64,000 nucleotides of DNA, taken from Euborellia annulipes (taxonomy: Eukaryota; Arthropoda; Insecta; Dermaptera; Anisolabididae). Positions 1 through 12,425 of the stretch are shown in pieces (within the stretch, counting starts at the first letter, position 1; every line of letters begins with the position of its first letter). Under the pieces are notes generated by a model that saw only the letters and a list, made by a program, of their open reading frames with translations, searched no databases and was not told the DNA's origin. Position numbers and translations under genes: made by a program. The DNA lies in NCBI GenBank assembly GCA_023213315.1, contig JAKCPI010005294.1, forward strand, positions 186,001 to 250,000. Reading direction: 5' to 3'.

Positions 1-1592
1 GAACATTTTACTAAATGATTATCGAAATATAAATGTGTTGAGTCTAGTCTTGTCGATATAAGCTTTGCTTGTTCGGGGTGATGTCATTGATCAAGAAATC
101 CTACGGACCCAGTATCTCAGATAGATTTATTTTAAATTCTAATCGGTGTTCAATCTTCAGAATGGCGTGGTAAAATAAATGGAGGCCAAAAAAGAGATTT
201 AAGCCATTTTAACAAACGGCGTCTTTTTATTGGTCAAACAACGCGCGGCCATTTGGTTTTAATTTGAAAAATTTTAATAGTCGTTTACAAGCATCAAACT
301 CATTTTAGAAACAAACATTTAGAAAACGGATTAAAAATAAAAAGAAATGATTTTGAGACATATCCAAAAGTATAAAATAAAAAAAAAGTAAATACAATAA
401 TAGTAAATTAAAATGCGTGATATAAATCAACGAGAAGTAATTATTTATTTAAAATATTAGTGCAAATATTTGTTTAAACGATAAGAGATAAAATCATATT
501 TTTTATAAATATATTTTTTTAAATATAATTTATTAAGACTTAACAGTTCAATTAAAGAGCTTTACATTTAATATTTATTTAAATCGTGGACTGAATTGGC
601 TCTGAAATTCGCATTTTAACAATACCACGTTATAAGAGTAATTTTTATTATTAATATATTAGTAATTTTTCCTTTAGAAGAGAGGGTCTATTTTATTTTG
701 TCCTTTTCCAGCTTCTCTTCGCGTTCCTGCCTTTTTCTACTAAATTGCTTTGACAGTTCTAATCCGTTTTAAGTCGCTAATATGAATTGAAAATCCGTTT
801 TTGTGAGTGTCATTTAATTTGGTTCGACTGGATTGAGGAACTAGTTTGGAATCTAACCGGCCATGAAATCTGGAGATTAAAATGTCAACTGGGTAAAAGC
901 AAAAGCAATTCCTCTGACGAATTAACAAATATATACTTCTATTTCAAGTATTCGAAGGTGGACGGAGTCACACGAGGGGGGGGGATAGGCCAGGCATTGA
1001 GGCTTTTTTTACGATTCCAAATGTAAATTAGGGACGTTTTACGCCCGATAACGTTTAAGAAAAGAACAAAAATTATTATAATAATTAAAATTTTTCTATT
1101 TTTCACTTTGGTTTTTCATGACTCAAGAGTATAAAATATAAATTTCAGGGAAATCTCAAACTACTTTTCCTTCGGATGCAATTTAATTTAATGGTGGTCC
1201 GTGGATTGGAACGATTTGACTTTTGATTAGAGGTCACGGGCCACTTAATCTTGTTTATATATTGCACTATGGAATTTTAGTGATTGATATTGAGCCGAAA
1301 CTCTATAATCAGCTTTTTATTTTCATAATTCAAAAAAAAAAAGAATATTAAGATTAATGCTATAATAAATTTCTAAATGATGGACCTGTATTTTTTTTAT
1401 TTTTACTTATAAATAAAGAAATTTTCAATTCTCTGCGGCTCATTATTTTTTCAACTTAATTTTAAATTAGTTTTCATTTCACATGATTTCCTCTTTGAAT
1501 AAACAACAATTAAATTTTGTATTTGTCTTTATACAAGACAATTCTTAGTTAAACAAAAGTGTTAATTCCAAAGGGATCATAAATTGAAGTGC

Positions 1593-1755
1593 TGCAGCCA
1601 AGCCAAGGAGGTTTAAACCAATGAAACACCAATTCCCAGTTGAGACATTTCGGTGAAAATTCCTTAAACGACTGAAGATGGCAAAATAAAATTTCGCCAA
1701 ATGCTTCAACTGGGAATTGGTGTTTCATTGGCTTAAACCTCACCTCCTTGGCTGC
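1593..1755. repeat. Inverted repeat with degraded hammerhead-like motifs
   Basis: Arms of about 50 bases (1593-1643 and 1705-1755) are near-perfect inverted copies, starting tgcagccaagccaagg and ending ccttggctgca. The loop carries CTGAAGA and a TGGC/GCC stem on the plus strand, and GAAATGTC on the minus strand. Both look like halves of the hammerhead core (CUGANGA, GAAA, GUC) in decayed form. Foldback or Penelope-type origin is an inference. Confidence 0.6.
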
Positions 1756-1808
1756 ATCCTCGCAACTCCAACATTATTATATATTTTTTTCAAAATTTAG
1801 TCTCTTAT

Positions 1809-2469
1809 TACTTTCTCTTACCCTATAGGCTATATGAAATATATAGAGAGAGAAAGTATTGCGATCATGTCAAAAATTCGATGTCGAGATTTTGATGGAT
1901 ATACATGTTTTGAGGTCCCCTGAGTCCAAAAAAGTGGGTCCCGCAAATTGGTCGTGTGTGTGTGTGTGTGTCTGTGTGTGTGGACATATTTTTAGCATGA
2001 AGGAATTGAGCTACCGGATTGAAATTTTATATTTAACTTAGGTACCCTCCCAGACACTCAAAATAAGCTTTTGAATAAAATCTGCCAAAGAGTACTAGTA
2101 CTTTAGTGATGTACTTTTCAGTTTTTTTCGATTTTCAAAAAATTTCCTCCAACGATTTTTTTTTTAAATTCATAAATCAATTATTTTTTAGATGCTTTAA
2201 AATGTATATTCTCATTTTGCAATTGAAATCTTATGAAGACCACTTTACTCTTGTATTTCATAGGGAAGATAGGAGAAATGGTTGCCATGGTAACAAAATA
2301 TAAATATTTTCCCATACTTATAAATTTTACATCTGAATTCAAATGTTCCGTACTGTCGGGAACTAAATATGTGTCGACACAAAAAATCTGGTGTGACAAG
2401 CACAGAACACAAATTTCGAATACCGAAGGTAAGAGAAAGTTGTGTTCTGTGCTTGTCACCAGATTTTTT
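1809..2469 (+). mobile_element. R1 family element, near full length
   Basis: The element opens with a hairpin (TACTTTCTCTTACCC pairing with a GAGAGAAAGTA segment) and ends with a palindrome whose arms contain AATCTGGTGTGAC. Between them lie blocks shared with the other R1 copies: a GT microsatellite, a segment with AAAGAGTACTAGTACTTTA, and a segment with GGTTGCCATGGTAAC. No coding capacity is seen, so it is non-autonomous. The superfamily is not identified. Confidence 0.75.
1954..1981. repeat. GT microsatellite inside R1
   Basis: An imperfect GT run at the same internal position as in the other R1 copies. Confidence 0.9.
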
Positions 2470-5400
2470 AAAATTATATCAAATATAACAATTTAATTTA
2501 ATTCCCTTTGATATTGGTATTTACAATTAATAAATAACCATATGGATAAACTTAATCAGAAAGAGAAAAAAATTATTTCAATCGAAACAAATATTTCATA
2601 ATTAAATTGTTAACGATTTTTCTGATGGAATTTGAACAATTTCTAACACTTATTTCTCTTTCATATATGGGTGTGTGAGGGACTTACGATATACGTATTT
2701 CGAATTGAAAGGTATGTCATTTGTAAAGGCTAAGGGAATTTGTTCCCAAAAATGCACGAAGGGTTCATAAAACCGATATTATCATTAAATTAAATTCTGT
2801 TTCATCTGTTATTTCCAGGAAGCAGATTTTTTTTCTTCTCCGACAAAACCTCCCGGTGCCCAAATGACATATGTAATTAGATTAAACATCTCTTCACATT
2901 CGATACATTATGGTTTTTAATTTCATGAGAAAATATAGCCTACCCAGAGAAATCTGACAACGTTTGCTTTTCGGTGAAAATTAACCCTTTTCCGATCTGC
3001 TTTAGTTTCATCGAATGAAACCCGAACTGGCTGATGGAGGAAGTTTGAAGGGGGATGCAGCAGTTATTAATCAGTTAATCATGTGTGTCTCGAAGAGAGA
3101 GGAAGTCGACTTGGCAAGGCTGAAAGAACCTGAATTAATCAGATTCGACATCGATAGGATGCAAAATCGGATAATAACTGTCGCATTTGCAATGCAATAA
3201 AAACACGTCATTTCCTTCAGTGAACGAGGGGGCGGGAGGCTTTTTTCTTGTTATGTCAACACAATTCCATCGGCAATGGTTTCAACCCTTTCCTACTTTG
3301 TCAAAGCAGCCCTTTGGCCGCAGCCAGGCGAATAAACCATTTCAGAGCTCCTTTTCCCTTTTTTGGGTTGGGGTCGTGGGCGTTTGGGTGTGAAGCAGAC
3401 GTGATGAAGCCCCGTTCTGGTTTCGACGCGACAAGGGCTTAATATTTACGCCTCTTGTACGAAAATTGTAAAGAAGGGGGGATCGCCCTTAAGTACTCAG
3501 TATTAATCGATTATATTCATCTTTGTAATTATCTTTCAAATTAGAAAAATATTTTTTTTGTTAGTTGTTTTATATTTAATATAAACCAATTGATAGTTTA
3601 TTGAATTTAAATTATATTGGTTGATCAAAAATTCAAGGTTATATAAATTTTTTTTTTAAATAGCCGAAATTTAATAGGCTGAGTTTCTCTTTATTAAAAA
3701 GAAAAAAAAATCAAAACGAAGGGGTTTGGTTACCCGAGGGCCCTTCTTGCTTGATTACTATTGACGTAGGGCTTTACGTCCAACCTAAGAAACGCTCTGT
3801 TATTTTTATGTTTTGAGCTACCTCCAGCTCATTTCAAGCGAAGGATATTCTTCCAAAAACAATCGCAGTCCGCTCGTTCTCTTTTTATAATTAAAATCGC
3901 CATATCTTATTGGCAATGTAAATTCAGAGAATGTAAAATTAAGCAAACTTGAGGCTGATGTTTATTTTGCATTTCGCATCTTATAGCAATTATCTTCACA
4001 GGCGATTCGAGGGGACAGAGCCTAATGGAAATGGCCAGAGCCCCGATAAGAACCCGCTAAACAAACAAAGCAGTACATACAAGGAAGCTCGAATCTTTGC
4101 CCTTAGATTAAAATGGAAAATTAGCCTGCATTCATCTCGCGAACATCACCTTGGAGATTTTGCACCTTCCCCTAAAATTAAATAAACAAATCGCTAATTT
4201 AATTACGGTAGAAAAAATGAAAAAAAGTTTTTTCTTTTTCAAAATTAATAATAAAGAAGTGTGTGGGAAATAAATTTATAGGCCTAATGCAATGTTTTTT
4301 ATTATTGATAATATTTGAATAAGATATTAGCCTAATATTTAATTAGTCATCGTATGTTTTACTTGACCCACCAGAAAAAATAATATCATTGCTCAAGGGG
4401 TGGATGAAACCCGATTCGGACTGGCATTTTATCTTATTATTAATTTATTATTATTACTATTTCAGCGTTTTAAATCTATCAGTCAAATTATATTCTATTA
4501 TATATTATTTTGTATATGTTGAAATTTTTTTTTAATATTCAACTTGAAAAATGCTAATTTTTCGAATGGTATTTATGAACTGGGGTGGAATGATATTATT
4601 TAGAAAAGCCATCGATACGAGTAGTGTTATTATTTTTCCTTCCTATTGTAAAAAAAAGTATCACAATTGAATTTGTTCAATATAATGAAACACACATCAA
4701 TTCAAGGATGCATTTCTATCGAGAGTCTATCAAAAAGATGTTAGAATGGGAATCGATTTTCGAAGAAAAAGAAATATTCAAGCCCAATCTGTTTTGCATT
4801 CGTTTCGATGTGTCAGAACTGATGGAATAGAAAAACAATGGGGCGTTTTTCCTCTGTGTTGGCAAATTGTATTCGGATGACCAAACACTCAAAAAGACTT
4901 CCCTTTTCTTGGAGAGACGAGACTTATCTTCCTCTTTTTCATTTTTCTTCTATCCATAGGTCAACTTGTGCATATTGGCAAAAGCAAGCAGAGGGTTTAA
5001 TCTCAATGAATATTGCAAATACATGCAACAAGAGCCTTTGAAGTTTAATTAACAACAGCGACAAACGATCGGATAATATATGCGAATGGGAAATGTGCAT
5101 GTTTGTATCCAATTGGAAGAGCAGAAGGCAACCTAATTTGACCAGGCTGCTCGGGTGTTCGATTACCGAGAGGGCTATTTTCCACCTTTGGGACATGAAG
5201 CCATCTAAGGTTGACAACTTTCTCTATTAAAATAATAAATAAGAAAAAAAGCCCACCCACAATTTGGTATCAAAAACTATCGGAATCAACAGGTTCGGAG
5301 TTCGGCTCGCATTTGCGATGACATTTTTCCGACTCAAGTTTTTAGGCAGATGCTTCCGTTCTCAATAAGCACACCACGTAAACTAATTTACTTAACCCCA

Positions 5401-5917
5401 GAATGGCCGAGGCTAAATTGGGGCTGGAGCAGGTGTTGATGCCGCCTTGCATTTGAAACAGCCTCTAAACAGCGCACATGCAAACCAGCCTGCTCCCTTT
5501 AGCAGACACCAACTTGCGCCCAATGCCTTATTTATTTATATTCAAACTTATAAAGAGGCTTTAGTTCTAATTCAATAATGGTTAATAAAACGTTTTTTAT
5601 TTTCACTAAAAGGTGATGATTTTTTTTATAAAAAAAATAAAATTAAGGAAGACAAATGATTGGGTATTCTGTAGAAAAAACTGGAATCTAAGAATGGAAA
5701 AATTCAATAAAAAATACGAGTAAAAATTTCATGTTTTTAATTCAATACACCATCAACAATCAATACGTCGTAAGCTTATTTAAAAAGAAAAAATCTTGAT
5801 CGGATAACTCGTGATCACCCCTGAAGAGTGGTTTTCTTCATCCATGAAGTCCCTTGGTTAAGCGACTTGGGCGTGTAAGAAAGAAATTAACATTTTATTA
5901 TTACCCGTAAAAACACC

Positions 5918-6069
5918 TTGACATGATCTGTGGCTCACAGGTAAACCATTAGCTAGTCCGAGGGTTCGCATCCCTTCCCAGGCCAAAAATTTATTTTTTG
6001 CTAACAATCAGTTGAAACAAGTGGCCTTAGATGCCCAAAAAGACTAAAAAAATAAAAAAAAAAAAAAAC
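5918..6069 (+). mobile_element. tRNA-derived SINE (family A), sense
   Basis: Contains an A-box-like TGGCTCACAGG (5931) and a B-box GGTTCGCATCC (5963-5973), followed by a body with GGCCTTAGATGCC and an A-rich tail, as in the better preserved copies at 8479 and 44771. It lies tail to tail with a minus-strand copy. Confidence 0.7.
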
Positions 6070-6070
6070 A

Positions 6071-6257
6071 TTTTTTTTTTAAATTTTCTTAAGGTATTTT
6101 TCGGCATCTGAGGCCATTTCGACCCCATCCCTATTTATTTCAAATGATTGGTAGCCAATTCAAATGAAATAAATTTTTCTCGCTTGGGACGGGAAGCGAA
6201 CCAAGGACCCTAGGCACCTGAAGCTAGTGTCCTCTCTCTGAGCCACGGGTCACGGGC
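6071..6257 (-). mobile_element. tRNA-derived SINE (family A), antisense
   Basis: Read on the minus strand it has the A box in CCGTGGCTCA, the B box GGTTCGCTTCCC (6191-6202), the CGTCCCAAGCGAGAAA joint and the tail motif with GGCC near a poly(A). With the preceding copy it forms an inverted pair meeting at their A/T-rich tails. Confidence 0.8.
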
Positions 6258-6276
6258 ATAAAAAATAATCTATATA

Positions 6277-6590
6277 TGGACCCTGTTATGCAATGGTGTG
6301 TCAAAGACCAAAAAATTCAAAAATGAGTTAAGCACGGAATATTGTTTCAAATGCTTTAATTAATAGTATTTTTTATGAAATATGTCCTAAAAATTTATTT
6401 AAAAAAAAAAAAAAATAAATTTTTATTAAAAATAAATTTTTTTGGAAAAATTTTGTAAAAAAAATAAATTTTAATTTTTATTTACAAATTAAAAAAAAAA
6501 TAAAAAAAAATAAAAAAAAAAAAAAAAAATTGTTGATTTTTTCAAAACTCGATGTTTGGTCTTTGACACACCATTGCATAACAGGGTCCA
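6277..6590. mobile_element. MITE of family B with 34-bp terminal inverted repeats
   Basis: Begins TGGACCCTGTTATGCAATGG and ends with its inverted copy; the 34-base ends match fully. The interior is AT-rich and shares a block with the copy at 56481. TA/TATA flanks both sides, and the outer sequence on each side joins into the tail of the dispersed repeat R2, so the element inserted into R2. It has no coding capacity; the TA target suggests a Tc1/mariner-like source. Confidence 0.8.
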
Positions 6591-6820
6591 TATTATATAA
6601 TTCGCAAAGGACCGTCTGCCTGTCACACTCTGTTTGACCAATTTCCTTCCTGTTGGAATTTTGAAACGAAATTTTATATGCTTAAAGAGGATCTTCTAGG
6701 GATGAGAGAAATATTATTTTTATCCCGAAATTCATATAACTTTTTGAGTTATTAATTCGTAAAGCTATGATTTCTCCCAAAGGAAATGTATAGAGAAATA
6801 TTTGTTATTTTTGTTATGTT
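6591..6820 (-). repeat. R2 dispersed repeat, antisense copy
   Basis: Homologous in inverse orientation to 45945-46165: shared blocks include a stretch with GAATTATATAA at the end, a GACAG-rich stretch, AAGAGGATCTTCTAGGGAT and AACTTTTTGAGTTATTAAT. Non-coding. The ordinary tail is split by the MITE just upstream. Confidence 0.7.
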
Positions 6821-7835
6821 ATGTTATTTATGTTTATGTTTATTTATTTATTTTTTCTTTTTTAATATTCATATTTATTTATTTTGACATATCGAAGTTT
6901 TTTTTTATATGAGACTTGTTTTATCCGCTCCAAGGGAAATTTAAGTAAATCTTAAGATCATTTTTTTTCTACAACTACATAATTTTAAACGTTATCTGTT
7001 TATAATCTTATATCCCCTCTCGAGATTTATAATCAATATTTATTCTGTACTCTGTTGTAATTTTATATACAATCTATCTGGCGCGGGCCCACCTCTGCTA
7101 TTTCTAACAATAATAGCATTTTTTGTTATTAAAAGTGCGAAAGTCTCATTCTTGGCCATGAAGTCCTCCCCTCTCGGGGAAAGTATATTCTGCATGCCTT
7201 TTTGACACAGCCCCAGCTTTGAACATAAATATTTTTTTGTATTTCTGGGGTCCTTATGAAACATAAAGATGTATAAAAAAATTAAGAGGCAGCCATCTTA
7301 TATTACATATAATATATTGGCGGGGAAGTATCAATAACAAACACCTGAAGATAGGCAACCTGTGAAAATGGTTTTCATTCTAAAAAAAAACGTTATTTGT
7401 AGCCAATTAAAAAGCATGTATCATGCAACGAGAATTGCCTGTCCTCAAAAGGACAGCCCCTCTATATAATTATTACTTGCATGATCATATTATTCCAGTG
7501 AAATTTGATTTAATAACATTTGTCAAATAATTCTTTCAACTAAAGCTTTTAATAGGAATAATTGGATAATTTTGTGTACGCTGTTGCTTAATAACTGCAA
7601 TATATTAGAACGCGTCCTCTAAATATGTATATATGTGGTTTTATAGTAATTATTTCCAAGTTAGTGGTTGGAGACTTTGCTGCAACAGATGTGCCCGCAA
7701 TGGCCTCCGAAACATTGCCATCTCATCTTAGAAGGCCTAAATGCCTGGTCATTGCAACTTGAGATTATGGCCACGGTTGTGTAAACTAATATCATCTAAA
7801 TAGACTAGTTTGTAATATGGAAGTTGGCTGGTGGA

Positions 7836-7864
7836 TGGGGGCATCCATAATGGATGCCCCCACC
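7836..7864. repeat. Short perfect hairpin
   Basis: GGGGGCATCCA and its inverse flank a TAA loop. No promoter or gene lies next to it. Confidence 0.5.
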
Positions 7865-8157
7865 CCGAGTCTATTCCGAACCCCACCTCAACCCCCGAAT
7901 AATTGCCAACGAAATTTATAGAGAAGCCGCAGCAATCGGAGACCAACATCCAACTTACTCGATTAATAATTGTGCACAGATTTGATTAAAGCTTCCTCTC
8001 GTAATTATTTAACTAACTTAATAAAATAAAAATTTATTTATTTAAAAAAAAATTCTGATTTGGCCAATATATAATAAAATATATAGTATATTTTGAAAAT
8101 AGCACCCACAGCTTTGTTAAAATATATTTTGTTTATAAATAACCGTCAAAAGTTAGG

Positions 8158-8332
8158 GTGTGCCGCCGGGAGTTGAACCACCGATCCACCGATTTGTCCT
8201 CAGTGAGCCCTAACCACTGGACCATAGCACTGCATTCGGTTATTTAATTTAGCCGAGATCATTAAATTAGTTTTCCGGAGAACAGGACTCAAATTCGAAG
8301 CCACAAATTTCTCCATCAACCCGGCGGCACAC
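8158..8332 (-). mobile_element. tRNA-derived element bounded by inverted GTGTGCCGCCGGG
   Basis: On the minus strand, 8230 to 8159 reads as a tRNA-like head with a 7-bp acceptor-type stem, GGTCCAGTGGTTAGGGC in the D-arm position and a B box in GGTTCAACTCC. The T stem does not pair well, so it is not a functional tRNA. The 13-base GTGTGCCGCCGGG at 8158-8170 recurs inverted at 8320-8332, bounding the element. A second tRNA-like copy is at 25634-25706. Confidence 0.6.
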
Positions 8333-8334
8333 TA

Positions 8335-8460
8335 GGGTTGGTCGAATCGATTTCGAAAATCAATTTTGAGCTTCGCTTTTTGATTCTAACTCGAATCGAT
8401 TCAGGCTTTTGAAAAAATCAAAAAATTCGATTTTTGTCGGTCGATTTTCGATTTTACTCA
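8335..8460. repeat. TCGATTTTCG-rich low-complexity repeat
   Basis: Repeats of TCGAATCGATT and TCGATTTT in both orientations form an imperfect palindrome. It resembles in style the TTCGGT-rich repeat near 41130. No gene. Confidence 0.5.
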
Positions 8461-8478
8461 TGATCTAAGTTATTTATT

Positions 8479-8651
8479 GCCCGGGAGCCGTGGCTCAGTG
8501 GGAAGACATTAGCTTCTCGCATCGGAGTCCCGGGTTCGCTTCCCGTCCCAAGCGAGAAAAATTTATTTCATTTGATTTGACTACAAATCATTTGAAATAA
8601 ATAGGGATGTGGTCTAAATGGCCTTAGATGCCGAAAAAGACCTTAAAAAAA
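8479..8651 (+). mobile_element. tRNA-derived SINE (family A) with target-site duplication
   Basis: Clear A box (CCGTGGCTCAGTGGG), B box (GGTTCGCTTCCC), tRNA-unrelated body and A-rich end with GCCTTAGATGCCGAAAAAG. The 12-base AAGTTATTTATT occurs at 8467-8478 and again at 8650-8661, a target-site duplication of the kind made by LINE-driven insertion. Confidence 0.88.
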
Positions 8652-8722
8652 GTTATTTATTTATTTATTTATTTTTTAACTCTCACACTTTTTTGCGAAT
8701 TTTTTAGCATGATTTTAGAACT

Positions 8723-8912
8723 TGGAAGGGGAGGAGGCGCAAAAACCTCAAAAATGTTGGATTTTTTGTTTTATGTACCAATTTTTAGCAAATTTAATGG
8801 TCTATAACTTTGCATAGGACTATAGTGGACAGCTCAGATTACGAAATATAAAGAAATGTATAAGAAATAAACTGAAAAAAGTCCAAAATTTCTGAGGTTT
8901 TGCCCTTCCAAG
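8723..8912. repeat. Imperfect inverted repeat
   Basis: CTTGGAAGGGGAGGAGG... at the start and ...TTGCCCTTCCAAG at the end pair, with AAACCTCA / TGAGGTTT inside the arms. Interior has no open frame of note. Confidence 0.5.
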
Positions 8913-9204
8913 TTAGCACAGGGTCCTCGAGGTCGAGGACTTAATATAGACATCCTAGAATATCCCCAAATAACCTGTGAAAATTTCATTAACTTCAGAA
9001 AACTTTCGGGGTGAAAAGTTATAGGAAACTTAGAAATTTTTTAAACATATTTTTTATATCTTTTAAAAAAAATTATCTCAATATTTTTTAAATTTGTGAG
9101 TATTATTCAATTTTCAATTAGAAGTTTACTTCTTATTGATAGCAGGTTCTTCAAGCAATTTTTCAATAAAAACATAAATATTTTTCATTTTCAGGATTTT
9201 ATTC

Positions 9205-9463
9205 ATTTGATGACTATATTTCCATTTTGGCTTTGAAATCTTATGAAGCTCACTTTACTCTTGTATTTCATTGGAAAGATAGGAGAAATGGTTGCCATGG
9301 TACCAAAAATATAAATATTTTCCCATGTTTATAAATTTTACATCTTGAATTCCTATATTCGGCTGAAACTAAATATATCTCTCCACTAAAAAATCTGGTG
9401 TGACAACAAGCACAGAACACAACTTACCCTGTGCTGTCCGAACAGTCACACCAGATTTTTTAA
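9205..9463 (+). mobile_element. R1 family element, 5'-truncated
   Basis: Carries the 3' part of R1: the AGGAGAAATGGTTGCCATGG block and the terminal AATCTGGTGTGAC palindrome in diverged form. The 5' hairpin and GT run are missing. Confidence 0.7.
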
Positions 9464-11203
9464 TTTCATTTCAATTTGAATCGGAATATAAAAAAAATAT
9501 TCAATTTTGAATAAATTATCGCGTTCTGTGCTCAATTCTTATTTTTCTAAAAGCATTTTTATAATAATTTAAATTGACCTTATAGGGAGAGAAAGTTTTG
9601 TTTTTTATTCTCTTCTAAAAAGAGAAAAACTGTAAATTTTTGCCAACTATTTTTTTCATCATTCTCAAATTTTATAGAAAATCAAATCTTTGCCTCTCCA
9701 ATATTGGACAATTTTTAATTTATTTAGAAATTGATAATTAAAATATAATAATTATATTATTATTTCATAATAGATTTTATTTCTATTATCATAACATTAT
9801 TGAAACTCATATTAAATTTTTTTTTTTTTTTTTTTTGAAACAATAAAAGAGTTCATTTAATAATAAGAGGATTATTAATATTCAAAAAAAAAATGTAATT
9901 TTAATCGATCTTTTTTTATTATTTGTGATCCATTAAATTTTCACTTTTTTTTAATTAAATTACAAAAGTTTAATATAAAAATGTACTTTCAATTTTTTTT
10001 TTTAATGGTCAAATCAATCGATGAAAAATTTTATCTTTATTTGCTCATCTACTTTCCGATTGTTAGTTTTTCGGCTTGTTTCAATAGAAAAAGCTCATTT
10101 CTGAGATAGAGAATCACATAATAAAATTTAATACAAAATACAAACATTATTCGTTCACTCACATTTTGTGAAATAAATGAGTTTCCCGAACTAAGGCTGG
10201 CACTTCTTAAATCAGTTTTTTTTTCTATCGGTCTTATAATAACAACACTAAAAAACTTTATTTTTAATCGTATATAAAATTACATTATATTGTCAGAAGA
10301 ATGAAATGAATGGCAATCGGATTTGCATACATAAAAAAAAATTGAAAGGGAATAATAAACATGATTTAAAAAATTATTATTATAACAAAAACTGTTCTTT
10401 TCATTGTCTGTCCCGACATCATTCATTCATTCGACAACGAATTAATATATAGATATATATCTCTCTCGATCAATTTTATGTATTTTCATTTGGGTTTTTT
10501 TCTTTATTTCAAAGGGAAGTCTGCCGAGGGTGGCTTACCCACTTACCCACCTCCACACGAAGGGGGTAACTCCTAAGTGAGTCAAGGAGGCTACTTGTCA
10601 AAACGTCACCCCCGGCCGGATCAATGGAGCTACATCAAACGGAACTGTTCCCCTAGTTTTATAATCCCCAAACACGAATGGATATTCCTCACTCGAATAA
10701 AAGAGTTCTTTAATATTTTTTTTTTCTTATGCACACACAAAACTGCCTTCTTACCTTTTTTTTCTTTAGGTCTCAACAATGGCCGAGAAATTCTATCCGC
10801 GTTTTATTTCCATATATTGACACAAGCTGATTCATAATGCATAATTTTGTCGAGTAACAAAGTCACTTTAAAAGGATATAGGATTTTTTTATACGTATTA
10901 CCCTCGTGGAATAAAAAATAAAGTATAATTTGGTCCCCTTATTGTCGTTTTCAAATTAAACAAAATTCAATTTCGTATATGCTAGATTATTTAGTCATGT
11001 AAAAAAAGAGCCTTTTATATTCGTCTAAATGTTTCCAGGTCGAAGGGCTCTACGTCTTTTCGCTGTCCTTATCTTGTCTCGTTTTTTAAAGATTTAATAT
11101 TATTCAAATTACGTCACTGAATCCATTTAATATATATTTCGAAAATTCAATTTTATTTTTCATAAATGTTAAAACATCTTATAAGATTAAAATTAATATA
11201 TTG

Positions 11204-11227
11204 ATATATATATATATATATATATAT
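11204..11227. repeat. TA microsatellite
   Basis: About 12 TA units in intronic AT-rich sequence. Confidence 0.9.
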
Positions 11228-11724
11228 TGGCGGATTGATAAAGGGAAACTTTTTCTACCTTTTGTTAAAAAACCGAGTTGAAAAAAAGTGTAAATATTTT
11301 CAGATACCAATACATTTTATAATTTTACACACCTGGCTCGGGTCCATCCCAATTTCAAATAAATGATTAGTTAAATCAAATTGAAAAAAAAAACAAAATG
11401 AATAAACAAAGGAGGGAGAGATAGAGAAATAGATAAGTGAATACTGAAAGATAGGCAACCACTTTTTCATAAATCTAGAAAAACTGCACACCCCTCTCTC
11501 TTGTCTTTTAAAGTTATCAATATTGATATTGTCCCTATCCTTAAACTCTCGACCAGGGGTGAGGGGCAATTAAATATGTAAATAAAATTAATCAAAATAA
11601 TATAGTCATTCTAAACAATCTTGAATTATTTAAATTGTTCATTCAAGGAGATACGGGGTTCAATAAAGATGATATTACAGGGTATGTCTTGTAATCAGGC
11701 GTTTTAGGGGTGATGGCATCCAGA

Positions 11725-11739
11725 CAGTGGCGGATCCAG
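11725..11739 (+). mobile_element. hAT-like transposon end
   Basis: CAGTGGCGGATCCAG is the kind of terminus found in many hAT elements. No matching inverted end is seen downstream within a few hundred bases; a block at 11860-11935 resembling the start of the 45710 repeat follows. Remnant only. Confidence 0.4.
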
Positions 11740-11986
11740 AGGAGTTTCTCGGGGGGGGAGGTAATCTGGTGTGACTGGTCGATAAGCACGCAATTTTTTC
11801 TTATAAACGGTAATTTAAAGGTGCCCCCCCCGGCGTATAATGAAATATATGACTTGCCACCCCGCCCGCCTTCTCTTCGCCCCCTAGACCCCCCTCGAGC
11901 TGGTTCGGGCCCGCCCTTTCTTAATTAAGTTCCGCAATTTTTCATTTAACTCCATCAGGCAATAAAAGAAACAGCCATCTTAATTT

Positions 11987-12007
11987 TATATATATATATA
12001 TATATAT
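11987..12007. repeat. TA microsatellite
   Basis: About 10 TA units. Confidence 0.9.
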
Positions 12008-12262
12008 TCCTATAATACCGAAGTGTCTGTTTCTCTTGATTAGAATCCCATCTCAGATCTCTTTAAAAAAAAAATAATAATAAATTTATTTATATAATAA
12101 TTTTTATTATTTTTGATTTTAGAGATTTTTAATAGGCTTTAATTTTTTATAAAGCAAGTCAAAAATCAATTCTTTTCAATGGGAAAATTTTGAATTTTTT
12201 TGAATTTTTTGCGTTTTATTTAATTTTTAACTTTGTTTTGTTTTGTTTTTTTTTTTAAGCTA

Positions 12263-12425
12263 GAGCAATTTATTATATTTTACTTTCTCTTACCCTATAT
12301 ATGAAATATATATAGAGAGAAAGTATTTAGTATTATAGAGCTCAAATATCTAGTCATGACTTGGGTCCAATGGGGGGGGGGGTTGAACCCCCAAATCCCC
12401 CCCCCCGTGGCTACGCCTATGCTCT
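12263..12425 (-). mobile_element. hAT-like element fragment containing an R1 5' hairpin
   Basis: The minus strand starts with GGCGTAGCCACGG, has G- and C-runs, and includes the R1 hairpin (TACTTTCTCTTACC at 12281). The order matches 44495-44640 inverted, so both copies descend from one element that already carried the R1 hairpin. Confidence 0.6.

Noticed and set aside
5400..5450. ATGGCCGAGGCTAAATTGG... followed by GGTGTTG as a small exon
   Set aside because: Very short, weak donor, no match to the expected DACH-box sequence upstream of 20788.
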